This document shows, piece by piece, positions 7,121-16,496 of a stretch of DNA of 64,000 nt. How positions within the stretch are numbered: the stretch's first letter is position 1; each line of letters starts with the position of its first letter. Origin of the DNA: Bacteroidales bacterium UBA6428. Lineage in GTDB: Bacteria; Bacteroidota; Bacteroidia; Bacteroidales; UBA932. The stretch is from assembly GCA_002437305.1 (NCBI GenBank), contig DJOW01000033.1:1-64000 (forward strand), given 5' to 3'. The notes under the pieces were generated by a model, which did no database searches, had not been told where the DNA came from, and saw only the letters and a list, made by a program, of their open reading frames with translations. Made by a program: the position numbers and the translations under genes.

Positions 7121-8350
7121 TTACTTGAATATGAGCGTGAAGATAGTCGCTTCGGAGTCCGAGCGGGTGAGGCGGAGGGTGCCGCCGTGCATCCTCATGA
7201 TCTGGCGGGAGAGACTGAGGCCGATGCCGCTGCCGTCCGGTTTTGTGGTGAAGAACGGAATGAAGATCTCCTCCTGACTCGCTGCGCTGATCGGTGGCCC
7301 GTCATTGCTGACATTTATAATGACGTTGTCCCGCTTGTCAATCTCGGCGGAGATCTCGATGTGCTTCGCTCCGGCCTGGGCGGCGTTCTTGACCAGGTTG
7401 ATGAGAATCTGAGAGATCTGGCTCTCGTCTGCGTACAGCAGGACATCTTCGGTTTTCTCCACGAATTTCGCCACTGCTCCGGCGGCTGTCAGAACAGGCT
7501 GGCTGAGGTCAATCACCTTGGCGGCAAGGTCACGCGCGAAGAAGGCCTTCCTTACCGGTACGGCCACGTGGGTCAGATCCCTGTATGAATTGACGAACTT
7601 TATCAGGCCACGGGACGAGCTGGCGATCGTCTCCAGACCTGCCTTGAGGTCTGGGCCGTCTGAGGGCAAAGTGATCGTCCCGGCATATTCGGAAAGAGCC
7701 TCGGAAAGGGAAGCGATCGGTGTGACGGTGTTCATGATCTCGTGGGTAAGGACCCTGATGAGTCTGGTCCATGACTCAGACTCGTTCTCCTCAATGGTCT
7801 CCGAGATGTCGTTCACCGCGATGATTTTCACGTCCTTGTGCCCGATGTGGGCGGAAGTGGCGGAAAGAGAGATGTTTGTCTGCGAGCTTTCTGAATATAT
7901 CGACGCTTTTTGGTCAAGTCCTTCCTCCACTTTCTCGAATGCGCCTCTTAAAGAAGGACTTACGATGTCCAGTTGTCTTAAAGTGCTCAGAGAAGACACC
8001 CCAAGGAGAACCAGTGCCTGCTTGTTGGTGTAAAGCACTGAATCCGTCCCGGACTCCAGCACTACGATGCCGGTCTTGGCCTTGTCCAGCATCTGCCCGT
8101 AATATTCCTCCTGCTCCCTGATGTCAGCGGTCTCTTTCTGGAATATGGTCCGGATTCGGTTCAAAGTGCGGTTGATCTTCCGGCTGCCCAAGCCTCCTTC
8201 GTCGAACCTGAAATTGGTCTCCTTATCCTCCAGTGCGTCAAGCATGTAGGTGACTTTCTTAAGGATGCGATGCCTTGTCAGAAGCACCGCAACCAAAGCC
8301 ACCAGCACTAACACGCCAGCCGGAATCGCTATCTGAGACCACAGTGGCAT
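7121..8350 (-). CDS. Sensor histidine kinase, NtrY/NtrB-like
   Basis: I place the start at the ATG at 8350 (MPLWSQIAIP), 4 bases after the stop of the response regulator gene, giving 409 residues. An N-terminal membrane helix (about 6-25) is followed by a linker and a PAS-like domain (about 85-185, with GIVVLESGTDSVLYTN). The phosphoacceptor histidine is about residue 203 in LTHEIMNTVTPI, and a GHKL ATPase domain follows with NLVKNAAQAG and GSGIGLSLSRQIM. There is almost no periplasmic part, so the signal is read in the membrane, in the cytoplasm or through a partner. It should phosphorylate the sigma54 activator encoded just upstream. The cassette next to MacB-type exporters suggests it controls them, which is inference. 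Confidence 0.9.
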   Translation of the reverse strand: MPLWSQIAIPAGVLVLVALVAVLLTRHRILKKVTYMLDALEDKETNFRFDEGGLGSRKINRTLNRIRTIFQKETADIREQEEYYGQMLDKAKTGIVVLESGTDSVLYTNKQALVLLGVSSLSTLRQLDIVSPSLRGAFEKVEEGLDQKASIYSESSQTNISLSATSAHIGHKDVKIIAVNDISETIEENESESWTRLIRVLTHEIMNTVTPIASLSEALSEYAGTITLPSDGPDLKAGLETIASSSRGLIKFVNSYRDLTHVAVPVRKAFFARDLAAKVIDLSQPVLTAAGAVAKFVEKTEDVLLYADESQISQILINLVKNAAQAGAKHIEISAEIDKRDNVIINVSNDGPPISAASQEEIFIPFFTTKPDGSGIGLSLSRQIMRMHGGTLRLTRSDSEATIFTLIFK

Positions 8351-8354
8351 ATTC

Positions 8355-9698
8355 CTAAATACCGTATTTCTTGAGCTTGCTGTAGAGGGTCGGGCGGCTG
8401 ACATTCAACGCCTTGGCCACCAGCGACATATTCCCTGAATATTTCTCCACGGCGGCCCGGATCGCCTTCTCCTCGACCTCCTCCAATGTCGCCACCGATG
8501 GCTCGCTCCCTTCGGCCAAAGCCTCTGACGGAAGCTGCAATTCCCTTACTGTCAAAACATTGCCTTCGGCGAGAATCACCGCCTTCTCGATGCAGTTCTG
8601 TAGCTCACGAATATTCCCGCTCCAGTGGCATTCCTTCAGCGCGGCCTTGGCTTCCGGAGCGATTCCCTCCACCTCGCGATGGTACTTCTCATCGAATCTT
8701 TTAATGAATATCTCAGCGAGCGGCACGATGTCCTCCGGACGCTCCCTCAGGGCCGGAAGGTGGATGCTCATCGTGTTGATCCTGTAGAAAAGATCCTCCC
8801 GGAAAGTGCCTTCCTGCACCTTCCGGCGCAGGTCCATGTTCGTCGCGCAGACAAGGCGGATGTTCACGTTCCGTGGTTTGGTGTCTCCGACACGGGTGAT
8901 CGTCCTGTTCTGAAGGACCCTCAGAAGCTTTGCCTGAAGATGCAGGGGAATATTCCCGATCTCGTCCAGGAAGAGGGTCCCGCCCTCGGCCAACTCGATT
9001 TTTCCGGCCTTGTCAGAGTAGGCGTCAGTGAACGCTCCCTTGACATGGCCGAAGAGCTCGCTCTCGAAAAGGGTCTCCGGGATCGCCCCCGCATCGACGC
9101 TGACCATCGGACCGTTCCGCCTATCGGAATGATTGTGTATCTCTCTGGCCAGAAGGTCCTTGCCGGTTCCGTTCTCGCCTGTGATCAGCACCGTCGCGTC
9201 TGTGGGGCCGATCTTTTCGATCGTCTTTTTGATCTCCGACATGGCTTGGGATGAGCCCCAGTACATCCCGGTCGGACCGGTGGAATATTCACCGGACCGC
9301 TGACTTCCTTTCCGGTTCTCCGCCACCGCCCTTTCCAGCGTGGCGAGGAGTTTCTCGTTCTCCCAAGGCTTCACGATGAAGTCGAAGGCGCCTCTTTTCA
9401 TCCCCTCGACCGCAAGCGAGATGTCGGCGTAGGCAGTGAACAGCACCACCTTCTGGTTCGGGTTGTTGTTGCGTAACTCGCTGAGCCAGAACAGTCCCTC
9501 GTTTCCTGTGTTGATGTCGGTGTTGAAATTCATGTCCAACAGGATCACGTCCGGCCGAAAGGTGTTCACCGTGCTGATCAGCTGTGCGGGCGACGGCAGG
9601 ATCTCCACAGCCTCGAACCGCATAGGCAACAGGATCTTCAACGCAGACCGGATCCCCGCGTTGTCATCAACCACAAGTATTTTTCCGACTTTCTTCAT
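8355..9698 (-). CDS. Sigma54-dependent response regulator (NtrC family)
   Basis: This 447-residue protein has the three classic parts. The receiver domain has acidic residues at 11-12, phosphorylation site D55 in ILLDMNF and K110. The AAA+ domain has Walker A GENGTGKD at 174-181, Walker B GTLFLDEIGN at about 240-249 and the sigma54-contact loop GAFTDA at 221-226. A Fis-type helix-turn-helix ends the protein (VAKALNVSRPTLYSKLKKYG). The canonical loop is GAFTGA; the D variant is known in the family. It would activate RpoN promoters when phosphorylated by the kinase encoded 4 bases downstream. It is probably co-transcribed with the PD40 protein gene, 15 bases upstream. Confidence 0.93.
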   Translation of the reverse strand: MKKVGKILVVDDNAGIRSALKILLPMRFEAVEILPSPAQLISTVNTFRPDVILLDMNFNTDINTGNEGLFWLSELRNNNPNQKVVLFTAYADISLAVEGMKRGAFDFIVKPWENEKLLATLERAVAENRKGSQRSGEYSTGPTGMYWGSSQAMSEIKKTIEKIGPTDATVLITGENGTGKDLLAREIHNHSDRRNGPMVSVDAGAIPETLFESELFGHVKGAFTDAYSDKAGKIELAEGGTLFLDEIGNIPLHLQAKLLRVLQNRTITRVGDTKPRNVNIRLVCATNMDLRRKVQEGTFREDLFYRINTMSIHLPALRERPEDIVPLAEIFIKRFDEKYHREVEGIAPEAKAALKECHWSGNIRELQNCIEKAVILAEGNVLTVRELQLPSEALAEGSEPSVATLEEVEEKAIRAAVEKYSGNMSLVAKALNVSRPTLYSKLKKYGI

Positions 9699-9713
9699 AC
9701 TCAGAGGACTGAA

Positions 9714-11567
9714 TTATTCCGAGGCGGATCCAGAGACAGTGATGTTCCCGATTCCGGCGGCTTTAAGGTCCGCGACAAGCGCGTCCACTGTGGCTTTGTC
9801 TTCGAAAGGTCCCGTCGTGAACACGACAGCTCCGGACTCTGTGGTCTTGATCAGATCCTTGTCCGGATGCTGCCTGAGCACCGACATGGCTTGCTCCGGC
9901 AGTGACTGGCCGTTCTCCGGATAGATTTTGATCATGTACAGAGTCTTTATTTTTTCTTCAAGAGACCTGGCTTTCGACACGCCTATCACCTGTCCGTCCA
10001 GGAAAGCGTCGATCTGTGCATCGCGGAATCCCCGGTTCTTGACTTTGTTGAGGTTGGACAGGGCGTCCTTGTACGACCTGAACAGCCCAACCGAGTAGGC
10101 CAGCTTTCCCGATGCTGTTGTCCTCTCGAAGACAGGGCTCAGCCCATTCAGGTCCGCCACTTTTGCCTTTCGGCTCAAGGTGAAGATTCGGATCTGGTAC
10201 ACAAGGCCTTCCGGCAGAGTGTTGTTTTCGGCGAATCTGCCTTCAGGAAGAATCATCAATGAATAGTCGAAAGTCGGTTTTGGCCTCTCGATGTTCAGGT
10301 GAAACGCGGGGCCGTAACTGTTCTTTGAGAATGTGTAGCCTGAGGACGCTCCGACTATTTCCTTGTCCGCTTCGGCTTGAAGCTTCCGCGTGTCGATCAC
10401 AATCCCGTTGGCGAGAAAATCCATCTCTATGTTCTGGAGATCCTTGACCGCCATGTTAAGCGCGTTGTTCAATGTTGGAATCATTGTTTCTCTCTCCGCG
10501 ATCTTGGAAGAGAGAGCGGTTTTTTTGGCTCCCTCTGTGGCCGCAAGGCCCGCGCGCATCTTGTCAAGGCTTTGTCCGAACCTTGCTATGGAATCACGCA
10601 GGATCCGTACCTCCCGCATCTTGTCCATGTATTTCCTGATGTTCTCATCGTGCTGTTCCGCATCCTGGGCCGTGGGGCCGTTGCCGATTCTCTCCGGGCT
10701 TCCGTCCGGATTCAGCGCCGCCAAATTCCTGAGTTCTTCAACATCGGTGACAGCTTTGCGGACCGGCATGCTGTCATATTCAAGGACATAGATTGTCACA
10801 CTGTCTTTCCCGCAATCGCGGTTTGAGGCGAAGATCGAGTACTTCCCGTCCTCAGTGTTTACAAAAAGGAAGTCATCATAGGGCGATGAATATGGGAACC
10901 CCATGTTTTCAGGTACATCCCAATCCCCGGATTCTTCGTTCCAGTTCGAGACATAGAGATCATAACCCCCCATGCCGAACAGACCTTTTGAAGCGAAAAA
11001 GAGCGACTTGCCGTCAGGGGAGAGCATCGGGTAAATCTCGTCGGAGGAACTTGTCAACCGCTCGTTGATGAGTGTCGGCGCCGACCAGAGGGTGTCAGTC
11101 AAATGTGTCTTGTAGATGTTCCGGATGCCTTCATCGTCCTTGGCGGAATAGTAGATGTCCTTTGCGTCATCGACAATGTAGATGGCTTGGGAAAGGTTGT
11201 CTCCGGGAAGGGAGTCCAACTGGTTCGGGGTTTTTCTCCAGCTTTTGTCTGGCAACGGGTAGTACAACAGAAAATCCTTAAGAGGGAATGTCTGCCTGGC
11301 AACCACGTCAGGTTGGCTGCAGAAGTTCATCATGTTGAGGCCGTTGCGGGCCATTAACAAGCGATCCTCTTCCTTTTGGGAAGCGGTGGAGTCCAAAGCT
11401 GCCAAGGCTCTTTCGCAGAGTTTCACGGCCTCGGCGAAATTGTAGGCCGTTCTGCAGGAGTCTGCCTTATCCAAAAGTCCCGCCGCGGAGACTTGCGCGG
11501 ACGCTTCCGGGGCGAAGGCGATCTGCGTGAGCAGAACGAATAAGCCGATGAATATCTTGTTTCTCAT
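9714..11567 (-). CDS. PD40 beta-propeller protein with TPR-like start and C-terminal SPOR-like repeats
   Basis: The 617-residue product has a signal peptide (MRNKIFIGLFVLLTQIAFAPEASA). A short helical, TPR-like segment follows, then a region with PD40/WD40-type repeats (YPMLSPDGKSLFFASKG, GGYDLYVSNWNE) as seen in OmpA-linked envelope proteins of Bacteroidota. A coiled-coil segment lies at about 300-370. Two C-terminal SPOR-like repeats follow (about 450-615; AYSVGLFRSYKDALSNL and AVVFTTGPFEDKATVDAL). SPOR modules bind denuded peptidoglycan, so a cell-wall-associated periplasmic role is likely. It is the first gene of the operon with the sigma54 regulator and kinase and could be the envelope partner of the sensor; that is inference. 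Confidence 0.7.
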   Translation of the reverse strand: MRNKIFIGLFVLLTQIAFAPEASAQVSAAGLLDKADSCRTAYNFAEAVKLCERALAALDSTASQKEEDRLLMARNGLNMMNFCSQPDVVARQTFPLKDFLLYYPLPDKSWRKTPNQLDSLPGDNLSQAIYIVDDAKDIYYSAKDDEGIRNIYKTHLTDTLWSAPTLINERLTSSSDEIYPMLSPDGKSLFFASKGLFGMGGYDLYVSNWNEESGDWDVPENMGFPYSSPYDDFLFVNTEDGKYSIFASNRDCGKDSVTIYVLEYDSMPVRKAVTDVEELRNLAALNPDGSPERIGNGPTAQDAEQHDENIRKYMDKMREVRILRDSIARFGQSLDKMRAGLAATEGAKKTALSSKIAERETMIPTLNNALNMAVKDLQNIEMDFLANGIVIDTRKLQAEADKEIVGASSGYTFSKNSYGPAFHLNIERPKPTFDYSLMILPEGRFAENNTLPEGLVYQIRIFTLSRKAKVADLNGLSPVFERTTASGKLAYSVGLFRSYKDALSNLNKVKNRGFRDAQIDAFLDGQVIGVSKARSLEEKIKTLYMIKIYPENGQSLPEQAMSVLRQHPDKDLIKTTESGAVVFTTGPFEDKATVDALVADLKAAGIGNITVSGSASE

Positions 11568-11592
11568 TCTAAAAACACGGTCATTGCGTCTG

Positions 11593-11600
11593 CAAAAATA
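11593..11600 (-). promoter_or_regulatory. Candidate -7 box (TATTTTTG) for the PD40-regulator-kinase operon
   Basis: On the minus strand TATTTTTG fits the Bacteroidota -7 consensus TAnnTTTG, 25 bases from the start of the PD40 gene. No convincing -33 box is seen. Confidence 0.4.
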
Positions 11601-11641
11601 AGAAATACTTGGCAGATAATTTCTTTCTAAGAAAAAAATGC

Positions 11642-11649
11642 TAAATTTG
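11642..11649 (+). promoter_or_regulatory. Candidate -7 box (TAAATTTG) for secDF
   Basis: TAAATTTG matches TAnnTTTG and would give a leader of about 45 bases before the ATG at 11700. The -33 region (TTTC near 11620) is weak. Confidence 0.45.
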
Positions 11650-11699
11650 TACCCCTATTTTTATGCGCAAAATTAAAACAATAAAATAAAGACAAAATT

Positions 11700-14600
11700 A
11701 TGCAAAGTAAAGGTTGGATCAGGCTTGTCGCCATTCTGCTTGCGATAGCTTCCATTTGGCAGCTGTCCTTCACGGCGGTGACTGCAATCCAGGAAAAGAA
11801 AGCGGAAAATTTCGCTGAGAAAGCCGCTGAGGCGGCCCGGAATTCAGCGGATTTCGCTCGGATTCCTGAGAATGACCAGGCTTATTACCTGGACTCGATC
11901 AGGAAGGAACAGAACAGGGTATTCATCGATTCCATCTCCACGAAGAAGGTATTCCTGTGGAACACCTACAAGGATTGCAAGGCCAAGGAGATCAATCTTG
12001 GCCTTGACCTCAAGGGAGGTATGAATGTGATGCTGCAGGTGCAGCTTCAGGACCTTGTCAAGGCTATTGCCGGTGACAACACGAATCCCGAGTTTCAGAA
12101 GGCTCTTGCCCTTGCCAAGGAGCGTAGTGTCAATTCCAGGGAAGACTACATAACCCTTTTCGCCGACGCGTGGAAGGAGGTGGGCAATGGCCAGCGCCTC
12201 GCCCAGATCTTTGGCACCTACGACATGAAGGACCGGATCTCTCCGACATCCTCCGACGCCGAGGTCATCAGCGTCATACGGGATGAGGCCGAGAGTGCGG
12301 TGGCGAACTCGTTCAACGTGCTCAGGAGCCGTATCGACCGTTTCGGCGTGACACAGCCTTCCATCCAGAAACTTGGCAACAGCGGACGCATCCTTGTCGA
12401 GCTTCCGGGCGTGAAGGAGCCGGAGCGTGTAAGAAAGCTCCTCCAGGGTACAGCGTCCCTTGAATTTTGGGAAACCTACAACAGCCAGGAACTTGCCGGC
12501 TATCTCGCCGAGGCCAATGCAAAGCTTGCCGAGATCCTTTCCGGCGAGGCCGACTCTACGGCCACCGTTGCCGCGGAGCCTCGCGCCGAGAAAGAGGCAA
12601 TGGAGGGCGCTGATTCCCTTCTCAATTCCGAAATCGCCCAGAACCAGAGTTCAAGCGCCGAGGCCGAGGCTTACAAAAAAGCCAATCCTCTCTTCGCTGT
12701 GCTTACTCCTTCCGGGGCCAACAATGCCTGCATAGGTTTCGCCTCCGCCATAGACACAGCCAAGATCAACAGGTATCTCAAGATGCCTCAGATCGCCGAG
12801 ATATTCCCGGCGGAGTTCAAGCCTATGTGGTCAGTAAAGCCTTCCGTTTATGTTCAAGGCGACAATGTCTATGAGCTCGTGGCCATAAAGGCTACGTCAA
12901 GAGACGGCAAGGCCAAGCTTGACGGCGGTGTGATCACTGACGCCCGTGTCGTTTACGACCACGGATCCAATGGTGAGCCATCTGTCTCCATGACCATGAA
13001 CGCTGAGGGTGCGAACATCTGGGCCCGCATGACCAGCGACAACGTCGGCAGGCAAATCGCCATCGTTCTTGATGACATGGTATATTCATACCCTAATGTG
13101 CAGAACGCCATCCCGGGCGGCAGCTCCTCCATCACCGGCCACTTCACGCCGGACGAGGCCACCGACCTTGTGAACGTCCTCAAGTCCGGTAAGCTTCCCG
13201 CCCCTGCCACAATCATTCAGGAACAGGTTGTGGGCCCTTCCCTCGGAGCCAAGTCCATCAACGCCGGTATGATCTCATTCGTCATCGCGTTCCTCTTGGT
13301 TCTCATCTACATGATCTTCTTCTATCAGGGCGCCGGTGTCGCCGCTGACATCGCTCTCCTTTGCAACGTGCTTCTCCTCTTCGGGGTCCTCGTCTCATTC
13401 GGAGCAGTCCTGACACTTCCCGGCATCGCCGGTCTTGTCCTGACAATGGGTATGGCCGTCGACGCCAACGTGATCATCTACGAGCGCATCAAGGAGGAAC
13501 TTGCCGCAGGCAAGGGTCTGGGCAAGGCTGTGGCCGATGGCTACAAGAACGCCTACTCCGCCATCATCGACGGTCAGGTGACCACCCTCCTTACCGGTAT
13601 CGTCCTCTTCGTGTTCGGCTCAGGCCCTGTTCAAGGTTTCGCCACCACATTGATCATCGGTATCATCACCTCTGTCCTCACCTCAATCTTCATCACAAGG
13701 CTTATCTTTGATGACCGCATCCAGAAGGGCAAGAGCATCTCGTTCGAGAACAATCTTACCAAGAACTTCCTTAAGAACACTCACTTTGACTTCATCGCCG
13801 CCCGAAAGTGGTCCTACATCATTTCCGGCGCTTTGATCGTCATCTCCATTGTCTCTATCTTCACCAAGGGCTTCACATACGGTGTGGACTTCACCGGAGG
13901 CCGTACCTATGTTGTCCGTTTCGATCAGCCGGTCACTGCCGAGCAGGTCAGGAATGCCGCCGTCGCTGAGTTTGACGGAGCCGTCGAGGTCAAGCAGTTT
14001 GGTGGAGAGAGCCAGATGAAGATCACGACTCAGTACAAGAATGATCAGGAGTCATCAGATGTTGACGCCGAGGTCGAGGCTAAGCTCTTCAATGCCTTGA
14101 AGCCTTTCTTCGCCGAGAAGGACATCACTTTGGATGAGTTCAAATCCACGGTTGACAATCCTAATGGTATTATTTCTTCGGACAAGGTCGGCCCTACAAT
14201 CGCCAATGACATGAAGAGAGATGCCATCATAGCTGTAATCCTTTCCCTGCTCGTGATCTTCGCCTACATCGCGTTCCGGTTCAATGGTTGGACATGGGGC
14301 CTTGGTGGAGTTGTCTCACTTGCCCACACAGCGATCATCGTTATTGGCTTCTTCTCCTTGTTCTCTGGAATCCTGCCGTTCAATCTCGATGTTGACCAGA
14401 CGTTCATCGCGGCGATCCTGACGATCATCGGTTACGCCATCAACGACAATGTGGTTATCTTTGACCGAATCCGTGAGTACAGGTCTCTGCATCCTAATGT
14501 TGATGTGAGGACGAACACCAACCAGGCCATCAACGCGACGTTGACCCGTACGGTCAACACCTCAGTCTCCACCCTCGTCACGATGCTTGCCATCGCGATC

Positions 14601-14771
14601 TTCGGCGGGGAGTCCATCAGAGGTCTTGCTGTCGCCCTGATCCTTGGTATCTGCATCGGTACTTACGCTTCCATCTTCATCGGAACACCTGTGATGTACG
14701 ATGCCACGGTTTGGAATCAGAAGCGTCTCGCCGCCAAAAACGGCACTGCAACTAAAGGTTCAAAGAGATAA
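11700..14771 (+). CDS. secDF: Protein translocase subunit SecDF (fused SecD and SecF)
   Basis: The 1023-residue inner-membrane protein uses the proton gradient to help SecYEG-exported proteins leave on the periplasmic side. It combines a SecD half (N-terminal helix at about 7-25, the motif LGLDLKGGMNVMLQV near 100, a large periplasmic P1 domain, then five helices from about 520 with GMAVDANVIIYERIKEEL) and a SecF half (GVDFTGGRTYVVRF near 735, and helices with AINDNVVIFDRIREY near 915). The fused form is usual in Bacteroidota. Part of its 3' region is duplicated at 16497-16728. A terminator hairpin follows. Confidence 0.96.
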   Translation: MQSKGWIRLVAILLAIASIWQLSFTAVTAIQEKKAENFAEKAAEAARNSADFARIPENDQAYYLDSIRKEQNRVFIDSISTKKVFLWNTYKDCKAKEINLGLDLKGGMNVMLQVQLQDLVKAIAGDNTNPEFQKALALAKERSVNSREDYITLFADAWKEVGNGQRLAQIFGTYDMKDRISPTSSDAEVISVIRDEAESAVANSFNVLRSRIDRFGVTQPSIQKLGNSGRILVELPGVKEPERVRKLLQGTASLEFWETYNSQELAGYLAEANAKLAEILSGEADSTATVAAEPRAEKEAMEGADSLLNSEIAQNQSSSAEAEAYKKANPLFAVLTPSGANNACIGFASAIDTAKINRYLKMPQIAEIFPAEFKPMWSVKPSVYVQGDNVYELVAIKATSRDGKAKLDGGVITDARVVYDHGSNGEPSVSMTMNAEGANIWARMTSDNVGRQIAIVLDDMVYSYPNVQNAIPGGSSSITGHFTPDEATDLVNVLKSGKLPAPATIIQEQVVGPSLGAKSINAGMISFVIAFLLVLIYMIFFYQGAGVAADIALLCNVLLLFGVLVSFGAVLTLPGIAGLVLTMGMAVDANVIIYERIKEELAAGKGLGKAVADGYKNAYSAIIDGQVTTLLTGIVLFVFGSGPVQGFATTLIIGIITSVLTSIFITRLIFDDRIQKGKSISFENNLTKNFLKNTHFDFIAARKWSYIISGALIVISIVSIFTKGFTYGVDFTGGRTYVVRFDQPVTAEQVRNAAVAEFDGAVEVKQFGGESQMKITTQYKNDQESSDVDAEVEAKLFNALKPFFAEKDITLDEFKSTVDNPNGIISSDKVGPTIANDMKRDAIIAVILSLLVIFAYIAFRFNGWTWGLGGVVSLAHTAIIVIGFFSLFSGILPFNLDVDQTFIAAILTIIGYAINDNVVIFDRIREYRSLHPNVDVRTNTNQAINATLTRTVNTSVSTLVTMLAIAIFGGESIRGLAVALILGICIGTYASIFIGTPVMYDATVWNQKRLAAKNGTATKGSKR

Positions 14772-14792
14772 TCTTTGATTAATGAATATGCG

Positions 14793-14826
14793 AAAGCGTC
14801 GGCTCATTCGGGTCGACGCTTTTTTC
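14793..14826 (+). terminator. Rho-independent terminator after secDF
   Basis: AAAGCGTCG (14793-14801) pairs with CGACGCTTT (14814-14822) around a 12-base loop, with a T-run at 14820-14825. The gap on to 15092 is otherwise AT-rich with a small palindrome CCAGAATGGATTCTGG at 15041-15056 and no gene that I can support. Confidence 0.8.
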
Positions 14827-15092
14827 GCGCTGCGCGCAATAATCTTTTACGTTTCCGTGTTTCTGGGATTTCGTTCTATGTGCGCGACTATATTATTCTT
14901 TTCTAGCCTTTTGAGCTGTATGACATGTTCTGGAGAGGGGTTTCTTTGGGGGTATTGTCGAAAAAAATTATGTTTCTTATGATTCTTATATGTTTCTTTG
15001 CGGATTATATTGTTTAGAATGACTAACTTGGTGCCGGATTCCAGAATGGATTCTGGGATTCAGGTGTTATACTGTCAAACTTAGCTTTAACT

Positions 15093-16250
15093 ATGGGACT
15101 TTTAGAGAAGAATAAGACATTCAGGCTGGAGGCTGTTGGCCAGACAACCATTAACCAAGAGACCAGTGATCAAGAAGTAAACGATCAAGAGGCGGACAAC
15201 CCAAAGGGCTCAAACCAGAAACCATTCGGTCAGGAGACTGTTGACAGGGATCATGAGAGGATGTCAGCGGATGACTTCTACCGGAAGCGCTACCTTCACT
15301 GTCGCCGACTAATGGAGAAGGACGTACGGTTCTCTGGTATGACGGACGATGAAAGAGATGCCTACGCCCAACGCTTGGCGACTCCGGAGTACCTTGACCT
15401 AACCTGTGACTGGGCCTTCAAGTACATATTCCAGAACCATCCAGACCTGCTGATTTTACTTCTTAACGACATCCTTCAGGAGGACATCAAATCGGTTGAG
15501 TTCAGAAACACAGAACTGACGGAGATCTCTCCGAAGGACAAGAGGATACTTTTGGACCTCCTTTGCAAGACATCGAGCGGAATGATTTTGGTAGAGATGC
15601 AGAAGGCGTTGCGCTTTGACCAGCGTGACCGCTTGCTCTTCTACGGTTCAAGACTTGTGACCAGACAGGTTGAAAGAGGTGATGAGGAATATGTCCTGTC
15701 CCCCGTCAAGGTTATATGTATCATGAACTATGAGGACGATCATCCGAACTCTCCGGAAGAAAAGATTCTATACCATTACCGTTTGCAGGAGGTCGAGACT
15801 GTTGAGCCGTTCGGTGACCAGATGTCTTTCTATCTGTTGGAGTTGCCGAGGATAATGCGCTACACAGAAGAGTATGACAGTCCGATTGCCGCATGGTGCA
15901 GGATATTCAGAAATTTCGCTATCTTTGCCAAGTCGAGGTCGGAAAGGGACGTTGTGTTTGACAAACTAGAGCGGGCGATGCGAATCAGCGGTCTTGACGA
16001 TAGTGAGATTGATAACTATTTCAGTGACATGATGACAGAGAAAGAGATGCATCCATACATTGAGGGAGCCAGACAGCAGGGTTACCGTCATGGTGTAGAA
16101 CAGGGTAGAACTGAAGGCATGAAAGAAGGAATAGAGAAAGGAATAGAGAACGTCGCTGCGTCTATGCTGAATGGTGGGATGTGTGTTAGTGACGTGGCAC
16201 GCTTCACGGGGTTATCGGAGCAGCGTTTAAATGCTTTGAGCCGAAAATAG
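15093..16250 (+). CDS. Rpn-family PD-(D/E)XK nuclease / putative transposase
   Basis: The 385-residue protein belongs to the Rpn/TIGR01784 group (PD-(D/E)XK nuclease family transposase). The family start block YLDLTCDWAFKYIFQNHPDLL lies near residues 108-128, and the nuclease core follows with ILLDLLCKTSSGMILVEMQ, where the D and ExQ are the expected catalytic residues. The first 55 residues are a low-complexity Q/E/N-rich tail with repeated NQET/DQE units. The C terminus carries a glycine-glutamate-rich repeat (EQGRTEGMKEGIEKGIE), common in this family. E. coli Rpn proteins are DNA endonucleases that promote RecA-independent recombination. Gene fragments lie immediately downstream. Confidence 0.85.
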   Translation: MGLLEKNKTFRLEAVGQTTINQETSDQEVNDQEADNPKGSNQKPFGQETVDRDHERMSADDFYRKRYLHCRRLMEKDVRFSGMTDDERDAYAQRLATPEYLDLTCDWAFKYIFQNHPDLLILLLNDILQEDIKSVEFRNTELTEISPKDKRILLDLLCKTSSGMILVEMQKALRFDQRDRLLFYGSRLVTRQVERGDEEYVLSPVKVICIMNYEDDHPNSPEEKILYHYRLQEVETVEPFGDQMSFYLLELPRIMRYTEEYDSPIAAWCRIFRNFAIFAKSRSERDVVFDKLERAMRISGLDDSEIDNYFSDMMTEKEMHPYIEGARQQGYRHGVEQGRTEGMKEGIEKGIENVAASMLNGGMCVSDVARFTGLSEQRLNALSRK

Positions 16251-16281
16251 CCCAGTAAGTTTTTATTGCCCTATGTCTTTT

Positions 16282-16322
16282 AATAAGGCCTGACCGATAA
16301 AAGAAATCAGCCAGACCTTATT
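16282..16322 (+). terminator. Inverted repeat after the Rpn-family gene
   Basis: AATAAGG (16282-16288) can pair with CCTTATT (16316-16322), with an inner CTGA/TCAG pairing. It lies 31 bases after the stop and may end that transcript; the T-run is short. Confidence 0.4.
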
Positions 16323-16340
16323 GCATATTTCGTCAGTGGA

Positions 16341-16496
16341 TTACCTGATCATATTCTTCGGGTCAAGAGCCTTGTCAAGTTCTTCTTTGGTGATGAGGCC
16401 TTTCTCAAGGACGATGTCATAGACCGAGCGGTTGGTCTCAAGGGCTTCTTTGGCGATCACTTCGTTAGCGTTCATATTCACTGATGTGTCGGCTTC
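16341..16496 (-). pseudogene. Fragment of aspA, inverted, internally deleted
   Basis: Read on the minus strand, this DNA reproduces two parts of the aspA gene located 350 bases to the right. It starts with codons of the GTSVNMNANEVIA region (parent about 17157-17194) and jumps directly to the last 40 codons (parent about 18130-18247, ending DPKNMIR and TAA). About 930 bases in between are missing; the junction lies in a short similarity (GTCATAGCCAA against GTCGCCAAGG). Scattered mismatches show the copy is not recent or came from a related strain. It has no start and cannot be functional. Confidence 0.85.

Noticed and set aside
7031..7588. Plus-strand open frame of 185 codons
   Set aside because: It lies antisense to the histidine kinase gene, has no recognisable domain, and is a shadow of that gene's codon pattern.
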